Source: Amaranthus tricolor (taxonomy: Eukaryota > Streptophyta > Magnoliopsida > Caryophyllales > Amaranthaceae). From it: 64,000 nt of DNA. The notes beneath the pieces are model-generated. The model did not search any database. It saw only the letters and a program-made list of their open reading frames with translations, and was not told the origin of the DNA. The DNA lies in NCBI RefSeq assembly GCF_026212465.1, contig NC_080053.1:12787261-12851260 (forward strand). Direction: 5' to 3'. Position 1 is the first letter of the stretch; each line of letters opens with the position of its first letter. The position numbers were made by a program, and so were the translations under genes. Of this stretch, positions 11,274 to 21,200 are shown one piece after another.

Positions 11274-14200
11274 ATGTCTGGTTCAACTAACAACAACACT
11301 CCTGCTTTTAACTTGCGCTGTGTCTTGGAAAAAGACAAATTGAATGCAAACAACTTCCTTGAATGGGAAATGGCTGTGAGAATTGTTCTCAGAGCTGAAG
11401 GAAGGGAAAGTGTTCTTGACACTCCACTCCCTGAACCCCTGCCAGAAACTGCAACAGTTGCAGAGAAAAGAGCTAGGCAAAATCTCGAGGCCAATTCTGT
11501 GCAAGTAACATGTCTGATGCTTGCTTGCATGGAACATGATTTTCAAAAACGTTTTAACAATCTTGATGCCTACACAATAATCCAGCAACTTAGAACAATG
11601 TTCGAAAAGAATGCTCGATTAGAGAGATTTGAAGCTAATTGTAAACTTTTGGAATGCAAACTGGGCAAGGGAAAACCCGTCGGACCCCATGTGTTCGCCT
11701 TAATAGGGCATTTTCAAGTCATGGAAAAGTTGGGTTTTCCTTATCCCAAAGAGCTGGCCACTGATATTGTGATCAGATCCTTGCCAGAAACTTTTGATGC
11801 TTTCAGATTAAATTTTTACATGCAAGGAGGGGAAGCAACCTTGCCAGAATTGCATGGTATGCTTATTCAGGCTGAAAGGAGCTTACCTTCTGAACCCGCA
11901 CTGAAAGATGTGCTTATGGTCAGAAAGAATAAAAAGTTCAAGAAGAAAGGGGTTCCTAAATGGAATGGCAATGGTAAGGTAGTTACCACTAATGCCTCTC
12001 CCAGACCAAAGGCTACTCCAAAGGCTAAAGTAGCAGCACTACATGAGTGCTACCACTGCCACAAGATTGGCCATTGGAAGAGGAACTGCCCCGTCTATCT
12101 AGAAGAAAGGAAGTCTGGTGCTTCATCTTCAGGTATATATGTTATTGAAATTAATTTAGCGACTTCGGCTTCTTGGGTATTTGATACTGCTTGTGGGTCT
12201 CACATTACTAGTAATGTGCAGGGTCTAAAAAGAAGTAGAAGCTTGAGCAAAGGTGAGGTGGATCTCCGAGTCGGAAATGGAGCAAGAGTTGCTGCTTTAG
12301 CTGTTGGAGTTTATATTTTAACATTACCCTCTGGTTTAATTTTAGAACTAAATAATTGTTATTATGTTCCTGCCATCACCAAGAACATTATTTCAATTCC
12401 GGTTTTGGACACGGAAGGTTTTTCATTTACTATTAAGAATAATTGTTGTTCTGCATATTTAAATGATATGTTCTATGTTTCAGCTAAATTATTAAATGGG
12501 TTGTATGTGCTAGACTTAGAAACTCACATCTATAACATAGACAGCAAGAAACGTAAAACAAATGATTCAAACCCCACTTACCTATGGCATTGTCGATTAG
12601 GCCACATAAGTTCAAAACGAATAGAGAAACTTCATAAAGATGGAATTCTAAAATCATTTGATTTTGAATCATTTGGTATTTGCGAGTTTTGTTTGATGGG
12701 AAAAATGACAAAGTCACCTTTCACAGGTACAAGTGAAAGGGCCAATGACCTCTTAGCTCTCATACATACTGATGTATGTGGACCTATGAGTACCGTGGCT
12801 CGGGGTGGTTACAGCTACTTTATAACCTTTACTGATGATGTAAGCAGATATGGATATGTTTACCTCATGAGACATAAGTCGGAGTCCTTTGAAAAGTTCA
12901 AGGAATTTCAAAATGAAGTAGAAAACCAACTTGGGAAGAAAATAAAAGCATTACGATCCGATCGTGGTGGTGAATACTTGTCTCACGAGTTTGATGATCA
13001 TTTGAAAAATCGAGGCATACTCTCACAATTGACTCCACCAGGAACACCACAATTAAATGGCGTCTCTGAGAGGAGGAATCGAACTCTATTAGATATGGTT
13101 CGATCAGTGATGAGTCTTGCTGATCTTCCTATTTCATTTTGGGGATTTGCATTGGATACAGCTGCATTCACACTTAATAGAGCACCTACCAAAGCAGTGG
13201 AAAAGACACCATATGAGATGTGGACGGGAAAAGTTCCGAAGTTGTCTTTTCTAAGGATTTGGGGTTGCGAAGCTTATGTTAAGCGTTTAATATCTGATAA
13301 GCTAGCACCCAAATCTGACAAATGTCTTTTTGTGGGTTACCCAAAAAAGACAAAGGGATACTACTTCTACAACCAAAGCGAAAACAAAGTGTTTGTTGCT
13401 CGCAATGGTGTTTTTCTAGAACAGGAATTTATTTCTAGAAAAACAAGTGGGAGTAATGTATATCTCGAAGAAGTTCGAGATGAGCAACAAATGGATAAGG
13501 TTAACACCTCATTAGAGGCGCCCCAGCATGAAAATGCCCAGGAGGAAATACATTCAACGCACTTACCTCCTACCGCCCCAAGTGGAGAAAATCCACTCGA
13601 AGTCACTCTACCTAATGAGGCAGAAACTTCTCTTGTTGTTCCCCTACGTAAGTCTAGTAGGACAATAATTCCGTCAAGAAGATATATTGATTTCCTTTTG
13701 ACTGAAAACTCTGAAATAACCATGTTAGAATCAGAAGAGCCTACTAGTTACAAAGATGCTTTGGAGAGTCCTGACTCCGAAAAATGGCTTGAAGCCATGA
13801 AATCTGAAATGGATTCCATGTCTGAAAACCAAGTTTGGGACTTGGTTGATTTGCCTGATGGGGTAAAACCTATTGGATGCAAATGGATTTTCAAACTGAA
13901 AACAGACAAGGATGGAAACATTAGTGTTTTCAAAGCAAGGTTGGTAGCAAAAGGTTTCAAACAAATTCATGGTATAGACTATGATGAAACTTTTTCTCCA
14001 GTAGCCATGCTAAAATCCATTAGGATAATCCTTGCAATAGCTGCCTTTCATGACTTTGAAATATGGCAAATGGACGTCAAAACTGCCTTTTTGAATGGGT
14101 TCTTAAAGGAGGATGTGTACATGACACAACCACAAGGTTTTGAAGATCCGAAAAATCCAAGGAAAGTATGCAAGCTTAAGAGATCCATTTATGGATTGAA

Positions 14201-15317
14201 GCAAGCATCAAGGAGTTGGAACCTCAGATTTGATGAGGCAGTCAAAGAGTTTGGTTTTCTTAGAAATGAAGAGGAATCTTGTGTATACAAGAAGTTAAGT
14301 GGGAATAATATCACCTTTCTGGTCTTGTATGTAGATGACATACTCCTCATTGGGAATGACAAAAGTATGCTTGAGTCGGTCAAGCAATGGCTTAAAAGTC
14401 ATTTCTCTATGAAAGACCTGGGAGAGGCTGAGTACATACTGGGAATAAAGATCTATAGGGATAGATCGAGGAGACTTATTGGACTAAATCAAGAGACTTA
14501 CATAGATAAGATTCTCACAAAGTTCAAAATGGAAAGCTCCAAAAGAGGGTTTATTCCTATGCAACATGGCATTAAACTTTGCAAGACTATGTGCCCATCG
14601 AGTTCAGAAGAGTTCAAGCGTATGAATAATGTTCCTTATGCTTCTGCAATAGGATCAATCATGTATGCTATGATATGTACTCGACCAGATGTTGCATTTG
14701 CTTTGAGTATGTGCAGCAGATACCAGTCCAATCCAGGAGATGCACACTGGATAGCAGCGAAAAATATCCTCAAGTACTTAAGAAGGACAAAGGATAAATT
14801 TCTGGTATATGGCGGAGCTAATGAGTTGTTTGTCACTGGATACACTGATGCAAGCTTCCAAACTGACAAAGATGACTTTCGATCCCAATCTGGTTTCATA
14901 TTTTGTCTGAATGGAGGAGCTGTGAGCTGGAAGAGCTCCAAGCAGAGTTCAGTTGCAGATTCTACAACAGAGGCTGAGTACATAGCAGCAGCTGAAGCAG
15001 CAAAAGAGGCTGTTTGGATTAAAAAGTTCGTTAGTGAACTGGGTGTAGTTCCTAGCATTGAGAATGGCATCAAGTTGTATTGTGACAATGAAGGTGCTAT
15101 TGCTCAATCCAAGGAACCTAGATCTCACCAAAAATCTAAACATGTTGAAAGAAAATTCCATCTTATTCGAGATATTGTTGGAAGACAGGATGTAATAATA
15201 AGTAGAGTTGATACCACGGATAACATAGCAGATCCGTTGACTAAACCACTCCCTCAGCCGAAGCATGAGAGTCATACTAGGTCTATGGGGCTTAAGCATA
15301 TAGGAGAATGTCTTTAG
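11274..15317 (+). CDS. Copia-B Gag-Pol polyprotein, 1347 aa
   Basis: One continuous frame from ATG 11274 to TAG 15317. Order: Gag; zinc knuckle CYHCHKIGHWKRNC (residues 259-272); protease region with D304-T-A (the family usually has DTG or DSG); GAG-pre-integrase HHCC region; integrase catalytic D500, D563, E599 with D-35-E spacing; a variable linker; reverse transcriptase with YVDD at 1019-1022; RNase H with the ADSTTEAEY and KHVERKFHLIRD motifs. It copies the element RNA into DNA in virus-like particles and integrates it. All catalytic residues I can check are present except the glycine of the protease triad. A domain search would settle the lineage, which I do not assign. Confidence 0.97.
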   Translation: MSGSTNNNTPAFNLRCVLEKDKLNANNFLEWEMAVRIVLRAEGRESVLDTPLPEPLPETATVAEKRARQNLEANSVQVTCLMLACMEHDFQKRFNNLDAYTIIQQLRTMFEKNARLERFEANCKLLECKLGKGKPVGPHVFALIGHFQVMEKLGFPYPKELATDIVIRSLPETFDAFRLNFYMQGGEATLPELHGMLIQAERSLPSEPALKDVLMVRKNKKFKKKGVPKWNGNGKVVTTNASPRPKATPKAKVAALHECYHCHKIGHWKRNCPVYLEERKSGASSSGIYVIEINLATSASWVFDTACGSHITSNVQGLKRSRSLSKGEVDLRVGNGARVAALAVGVYILTLPSGLILELNNCYYVPAITKNIISIPVLDTEGFSFTIKNNCCSAYLNDMFYVSAKLLNGLYVLDLETHIYNIDSKKRKTNDSNPTYLWHCRLGHISSKRIEKLHKDGILKSFDFESFGICEFCLMGKMTKSPFTGTSERANDLLALIHTDVCGPMSTVARGGYSYFITFTDDVSRYGYVYLMRHKSESFEKFKEFQNEVENQLGKKIKALRSDRGGEYLSHEFDDHLKNRGILSQLTPPGTPQLNGVSERRNRTLLDMVRSVMSLADLPISFWGFALDTAAFTLNRAPTKAVEKTPYEMWTGKVPKLSFLRIWGCEAYVKRLISDKLAPKSDKCLFVGYPKKTKGYYFYNQSENKVFVARNGVFLEQEFISRKTSGSNVYLEEVRDEQQMDKVNTSLEAPQHENAQEEIHSTHLPPTAPSGENPLEVTLPNEAETSLVVPLRKSSRTIIPSRRYIDFLLTENSEITMLESEEPTSYKDALESPDSEKWLEAMKSEMDSMSENQVWDLVDLPDGVKPIGCKWIFKLKTDKDGNISVFKARLVAKGFKQIHGIDYDETFSPVAMLKSIRIILAIAAFHDFEIWQMDVKTAFLNGFLKEDVYMTQPQGFEDPKNPRKVCKLKRSIYGLKQASRSWNLRFDEAVKEFGFLRNEEESCVYKKLSGNNITFLVLYVDDILLIGNDKSMLESVKQWLKSHFSMKDLGEAEYILGIKIYRDRSRRLIGLNQETYIDKILTKFKMESSKRGFIPMQHGIKLCKTMCPSSSEEFKRMNNVPYASAIGSIMYAMICTRPDVAFALSMCSRYQSNPGDAHWIAAKNILKYLRRTKDKFLVYGGANELFVTGYTDASFQTDKDDFRSQSGFIFCLNGGAVSWKSSKQSSVADSTTEAEYIAAAEAAKEAVWIKKFVSELGVVPSIENGIKLYCDNEGAIAQSKEPRSHQKSKHVERKFHLIRDIVGRQDVIISRVDTTDNIADPLTKPLPQPKHESHTRSMGLKHIGECL

Positions 15318-16090
15318 GTTGTTTACTTCATGTTTACAATTATAAAGAATTTTGTTTACCATATGTTTGGAATGTTTATCAATAATATAAATGGTTTGTT
15401 TCTTATTTAATTGCTTGGTTTAGTATTAAATAAAATGTTCATATAATTTGTGTTTTCAATAGGATTATTGGAAACGTTTCGATAATGGAACCCTATAAGT
15501 GAACTGAAATCACAATTTATATAATGTCCCTAATCTAAATCACTAAATTGGACATAAGTGGTTTATTAAAGATTAGCATGTAATTAATTGATAGCTCGGT
15601 TCCATGGGCTATGGAAACATAGAGATGTTTAATCGATTACATGGATGCATACCTGATGCATTGAGACTTGACCTAATCTGATTCGAAAGGGCAGAATCGA
15701 ATCCTTATATTTAGTGGATTCCTTAGACATGAGTATGTCTTAATCACTACGAAATAATTAGTTTAACCTTGACGCTGTTAAACGTCGTGCTGTAAAAGGA
15801 GGCTATAAAGGCAGTGATCAGGTGGGCTAAGAATTGAGTGGGAGTTATGGTCATACAAGAATGAATAAGTCCTCCTATGTGATAGGATTGGTGTGTAGGC
15901 CTCTTGATGAGCGAGAATTGAAAATTGCATGGCCATGCGGAATAAGATTAAATGGTTAATCCTTAGTTGAACAATTCGAACTCAGAGATCAAGAAACATA
16001 ATTTGAGAAATAACACTGTGTTGTCAAATTTCACATTAAGTGGCTTAAGGAATTTATAATTGTGCAATTGTCTTCGGACAAGTGGGAGAT
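15318..16090 (+). other. Copia-B 3' non-coding region and polypurine tract
   Basis: 773 bp between the pol stop and the 3' LTR with no supported ORF. It ends in ACAAGTGGGAGAT, the purine-rich primer site next to the LTR. A spacer this long after RNase H is more than Copia replication needs. I see no env-like or extra domain in it on either strand. Confidence 0.75.
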
Positions 16091-16763
16091 TGAAGGAATA
16101 TGTCCGTAGACATTTCCGACAATTACTAAATATAAATATATAGGATATTTATGAAGATAATAAAGTTAATTATTATTAGTAATTATATTTGCTTGCTAGA
16201 GAATAAATATAATTGGTGGGTCAATAATAATTGGACCACAACTAATATAATTAATCCTATAAGGTCTTACAAAAGAATCAATTGAACGGTAAATGACTCG
16301 GGCCCATTAGGAGTATGGGCTTGCGATCCAATTAGGTTAACAAAAGAATCGGTTTCTTTTTGACCTAGGTTACTAGTATTATATGAGGATATAATGCTAG
16401 TAGTGGAGAAGTGGGGATAATGGGACGATGGATGTGAGTATTATAAATATGTTTATTTAAAACTCTCACCATACATAATTCTCATATACAGTTATTGAAA
16501 AACCAGAAAAAGCAAGAGAAACAATCTCTTCCGTTCTAGCAAACGTTGGTGTTCAATTGATTCCGGTAGACCGAATAGAGGAGCAACGCTTGAGGCTCTC
16601 CATATTATCTTATCGCGTTATTTTCGTGGATTTCACGCTACAAAGGTAATATAGACTAATCCTTTTATATGATTCATATGTTTGATTATGTTTATGATCC
16701 TGAGATAGATGTTAGGGAAGTGTTTCCTGAAATTCCGCTTTAAGCATCCATCGTATTCCAACA
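16091..16763 (+). repeat. Copia-B 3' LTR
   Basis: 673 bp, same start, end and sequence as the 5' LTR as far as I can read. It is followed directly by the poly-C run. Confidence 0.95.
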
Positions 16764-16785
16764 CCCCCCCCCCCCCCCCCCCCCC
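16764..16785. repeat. Poly-C run (22 bp) at the Copia-B junction
   Basis: Twenty-two consecutive C directly after the 3' LTR. The left flank of the element has only CCCCC. The expected 5-bp TSD is therefore within the run, and the rest is either pre-existing target sequence, expansion after insertion, or sequencing/assembly error. Confidence 0.85.
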
Positions 16786-16881
16786 GCTTCCACGACAGGA
16801 TGTATTAGAAGATAATCATATTTCAAGGATGTTATTTTATTCTTGAATATGTTGTGAATACTTTATTTGGCAATGTTTATT
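16786..16881 (+). mobile_element. Old Copia relic, 3' end and start of its LTR
   Basis: After the poly-C run the relic resumes with GCTTCCACGACAGGA and then TGTATTAGAAGATAATC, which looks like a Copia purine tract followed by an LTR start at 16801. The LTR is interrupted near 16882 by another small element; a plausible LTR tail (promoter-like TATA words, ending near TTCA about 17930) follows that element. The LTR end is inference. Confidence 0.45.
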
Positions 16882-17846
16882 AGGAAAAATTACCTTGAAT
16901 GATATAAATTTTTAATTATTTTTTCTATATTAATACCAATTTTTTGTTAATTATGAATAATACCAACTTAGGGGTATTTGCGTAGAATAATACTAACTTT
17001 TGTTTGTAGTAGACTATTTGACAAAAAAACAATGGTTAATTAAAGGTTAAACAAAAGTTGGTATTATTCAAGGAAAACACACACCCTAAGATGGTATTAT
17101 TTATGTAGGGATGACAATGGGTCGGACTCAGCTCGGATTATACATACTCCGACTTTGCTCTGGATAACAGTCGGACTTTTTTCTCAGTCCAGCTCCACTC
17201 GGAGTCGGATTGTGTAAACTCCAAGTTTGCCCCGACTCGGACTCTCGGATCTCCAATGAACTCGGATTCGAAGCCTGATTAATTATCAAACTTTATCGTT
17301 GTGATATTTTACAAATGAATTTAAAGCATACAAAATGAACAAAATGTTTTTCAAATACAATTTAAGAAGAAATATGTACTTTGAATTCAAGTTTAACAAG
17401 GAAAATAGTCCTACTATAACAATTTAACAGATTTTTCTCGCATTTTGATATATCGTATTTTATTTCTCTTGATCCCATTTGTCGTATTTTAATTTATTTA
17501 TCTATATAAAGATACCAAGTTTATTCTAATTACAATTAGTATTAGAGAGAGCTTGAATTAGTTACGTTTAGAGTTTTAAAGTAAACAAAATATTGGGATA
17601 AAAGTCAAATTTAAAGTCGGATTGCCTTCAGATTCGGAGTCGGTCATATTGTTGGATTTTTAATAAGGTCCAACTCCGGTCCGTCTCTGACTCGAACTGT
17701 AAAGTCAGATAACTTTTCCTCAGACTCAAATCGAATTATTTTCTCGGATAGAGTCGGACAAGGGTCGAATTCAGAATGAATTATCATCCTTATATTTACG
17801 GTTAATCAAGAAATGGTATAGGTGTAGGGAAATCAATAAAATTTTC
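16882..17846. mobile_element. Small TIR-like non-autonomous element
   Basis: Left end GGAAAAATTACCTTGAA and right end (reverse complement) GGAAAATTTTATTGATTTCC form short imperfect inverted repeats. Between them the words 'taccaac' and 'ggtattatt' occur in both orientations on either side of the nested MITE. No coding capacity. A Mutator-like MITE is possible; I could not fix a clean TSD. Confidence 0.4.
17106..17792. mobile_element. hAT-like MITE, 687 bp
   Basis: Ends TAGGGATGACAATG and, reversed, TAAGGATGATAATTC form an imperfect TIR. They are flanked by the 8-bp repeats TATTTATG (17098-17105) and TATTTACG (17793-17800), 7 of 8 identical, as for hAT elements. The interior carries many GTCGGACTC/TCCGACTC words, which look like subterminal motifs. 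No ORF. It is nested in the small TIR element around it. Confidence 0.7.
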
Positions 17847-18261
17847 CAATTTAATTATTATGTAGTTATTATGTTTCCAAAAACTATCTTTGTACTCTTT
17901 TATATTTGATTGAATATAAAGAAACATTCAAGGCATTAGGCATATATATTTCTTATAAAAGGGGCAACTAAAAAAAAAGCTGCCTTATCAAAATTAAGAC
18001 TTGTATTAAGAGTGCATAAATAGTTTGCTGTGACTTATGACCCCATTATAAATTTATAATACATGGAACTATACAACAATCTTGCTCAACCTCAGAAAGA
18101 GTAGATGTAACCAGATTGAGAAGTTCAAAGTGTAACAGTAAGCTCCTCATGCAACTTATACTCAATTTTTTTTTTTGTTTGTTATGAAGTATATATATAT
18201 ATACACTATACAGTCAATAAGCTCTACTGTAGACTATGCAGTATATGAATTATATGGCATA

Positions 18262-21200
18262 CTAGTGTTTCACGAGCAAGGCATCCATCCTTCGCTTTCT
18301 TGCCGTAAGTTTTAGTTTCTCCAACGCAACTAGTCCGACCTGCCGGACTCTTTCTCTTGACAAACCAAACCTGAAAACAGGAAATATGTAGAGTTAATTA
18401 GCAAATGAAACCAAGGATTGGGCATCTTTCACAACGTCCAGATTGTTTTGTGTTTTGTCAGTGAAATGCATAAAAGCCTACGAAAACAGCAGAAAGTAAA
18501 GTGGCTCATCTTCAACAGTACACTAGAACGCGAAGGTGCCTCGTGTTCTTCGGACACGGTGACTGACGCGTGGAAGTAGACTTCTGTTATGTTGTGCAAA
18601 ATATACACAAAAACTATGATATCCCAAATTTAGCTTGAAAAAAAAGATTGATAGACTACTGATATCATCAAGGTGCAACTTCTTTTCATGGGAGCCAATT
18701 GGCTAAGAACTCCACAATTAAGCGTGCTTGGTGGAGAGCAATCTTAGGATGGGTGACCTCCCGGAAAGTTTTCCTAGGTGCGCACGAGTGAGGCCAAAGT
18801 GCGCTGGAAAGACTTGTGTTGGTCTGTGGGGCCAGTCTACAGTCTCCATGAGTAGTCACCGGCGGTCCAAGGGGCTGGAGTGTTATAGAAACAACAGGGC
18901 ATAATAGGGTGATTTATGGGTTCATGCCTCAGGGAGTAATCAACTTTTCCAAATTTCTACAATTGGTACATTAGTTTTCTGCATTTAATAGGGTGATTTA
19001 TGGGTTCTCACCTTTTGCTAATTTCTTCCCAAGTCAAACTTTCATCATGTAGACCATAATAGAGACGTATTATCTCTCTCTCGCGCTCTTTGAGTGTTGT
19101 GTCTATAAGATCGCTTACTTCATGCTGCAAAGAAGTTCGAAAACTAGTTAGATAAGAGAATCGAGGTGTAATCTGAAAAGGAGTCACTTTCATTTCAACA
19201 AACATAATTAAACGAGTTATATTCAGTAATCAATTTTAATTACCTTGAGTGCCCATTCATCAACACCATGCCATGGCTTATTCTCGATGCAATCATCTGC
19301 AATATACTGTAAATTAAAGAAAATCAATGCAATAAGAATTAAATCAGATAATCACGAAAGCCAAAATAGCGTCGTTAATGAAGTGTTTTACAGAAACAAA
19401 CAAGAGTTTTGGCAGTAGAAGCATTGTTTATGTGATTTACTATCCTCATATACTTACACTATGAAAAGCCTCTCCTGGTAGACCATTCAAAGAGGGGAAG
19501 GCAACCCTGTCCAGTGATGACACAAATCTGGCAGCCTGCATAGTTATAAGTAACAATAAGAATAATGAAAAGAGAGATGCCACTTTAATGTGGCTTTCAA
19601 ATATCGTCACTACTACTCGTCTTTACTTACGTCTGTTGCATTCTTAACTTTCTTATGAGACATGTTCAAAAATTCAGCTATCCGCTGCAAAAAAAAGGAA
19701 AACGAAAAAGTTCATTTTAGGTGCATTGATAAAGATACTAACTAAAGTGCGGTAAAATCAAGTAATGTAATTTACTGAAACAATAGAAGTTTCAAAATAT
19801 TGTCTATTGAGAAAGAAATTGGAACTTACATCAATTGATGGAGTTATCCTCTTCTCTTCAAGTTTATGTTTTGCATTACGAATTAAACTTAATCTTTCAT
19901 GAAGATGAGTAGGTAATCTCAAAGTTCTTGAATTCTCCACTAATGCTCTAGACACACCCTACACAAGTAGTCAAAATACAAATTAAGCCTCGGGGGATAA
20001 TCTAACAAAGCCAAAAAGTAATGTTGTAAAGACACTAGGAAACAAATTAATATGCTAGATATATTTAGTGTATCCAAGTATATTGGAAATACTTAGTAGT
20101 TGATTTTCAATCAATTGATTGAGAAAAGTAAAATAGCAACAGAAGAATGGAAGCACAACACCAACCGAAACACAACACCAAAGGTAGCACCAGGCTAACG
20201 AGGTGCAAACTAGGTTGCATAGTGCGACGCCTGTCCTTCACGATTGTAACTTCCTTATTCTTCCCTTTGAGCTTATCTCTATCACTAACCTTCATAGTTG
20301 GTTGCTTCATCTTCTTCAGAAGTTTCAATTTTTGAAGGTCTTTCTTTAGCTTATTGCAAGTGTATTGTATATGGTCTCTGTTGGAATGATAACACACTTT
20401 ATTCCTATACCCAATCATGCTCTCTTGACTTTGGTTTCTCTCCAATACCCTCTTTTGATAGATTTTCCTTGATCTTTGTATTACCTTTAATACATAGATT
20501 CTCATTAACAAACATACTAATCTCCATAGATGCTATTTCATCACCATTGCTATTACACCTAGATCTTCACATTGTTGAACTCTTAAAACAAAGACTCTAT
20601 CTCTATTCTTTCTTCTTCCACCATTATTAACAAGCTCTTTCTCTCTCTCTCTTGAGAACTCCATTAACAAACTCTTCATCTCTTGTATAACCACTGTTTT
20701 TTCTCTCGAAAAGCTTCAACAAACAACAACAGTTTAAACAAGACCTCCAAATATATATCCACTTTTACCATCTCTCCAATACCAAACTCTAAACTTTCCC
20801 TCACTCAATAACCTAGATTCTCACAAAATTTTGATACCAATTGAAAGGAAATGTTTTTAGACCAAACAATGGTGAGAAAAGGTGTAGAAGGATAAAGAAA
20901 ATTTGAGTAAACATATGCAATCAAAAACATCAAAGCTTTGAAAGGCCCAGCCACACTATGCTTGTTCGAGCACGTTGCATTAGGCCCTACTGATGTTGGT
21001 GTCGTGTCGTGGCAACCAAGTTCTAGCCCCTTTTTGCTTCCTTGAAACACCATAATCAAGCCACTGAATACCATGGATCAACCCCCCCTCAAATCATCTC
21101 CCTCAATGAGACATACCATAGATTAAGATATAAGGTGACCAAATCACCTCCATCACTAGTTGATTTGGCTCTTGCTCTAGCAAAATTATCTAACCAAACA

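Larger units (their letters stand above)
8671..16763 (+). mobile_element. Copia-B: complete, apparently intact Copia retrotransposon
   Basis: An 8093-bp Copia element with two 673-bp LTRs in which I find no difference. It has a tRNA-Met-like PBS, a long 1.9-kb leader, one uninterrupted 1347-codon gag-pol, a 773-bp 3' non-coding region and a purine tract before the 3' LTR. The 5' flank ends in CCCCC and the 3' flank starts with C residues, consistent with a 5-bp TSD, although the 3' side is a 22-bp C run. Identical LTRs imply a very young insertion. This is the best candidate for an active element in the window, apart from an unusual protease motif. It inserted into the old Copia relic. Confidence 0.95.

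Noticed and set aside
11255..15362. Minus-strand open frames of up to 150 aa within Copia-B
   Set aside because: Antisense to the 1347-codon polyprotein; composition follows the sense codons.
18705..18768. Possible functional 5S rRNA gene
   Set aside because: Only the 3' half of 5S is present, with changes, and it is embedded in an LTR-like unit with TSD-like flanks. Better explained as Cassandra.
20147..20630. Two overlapping plus-strand open frames (62 and 110 aa)
   Set aside because: They are the opposite strand of the Copia gag relic, with no recognisable motif.
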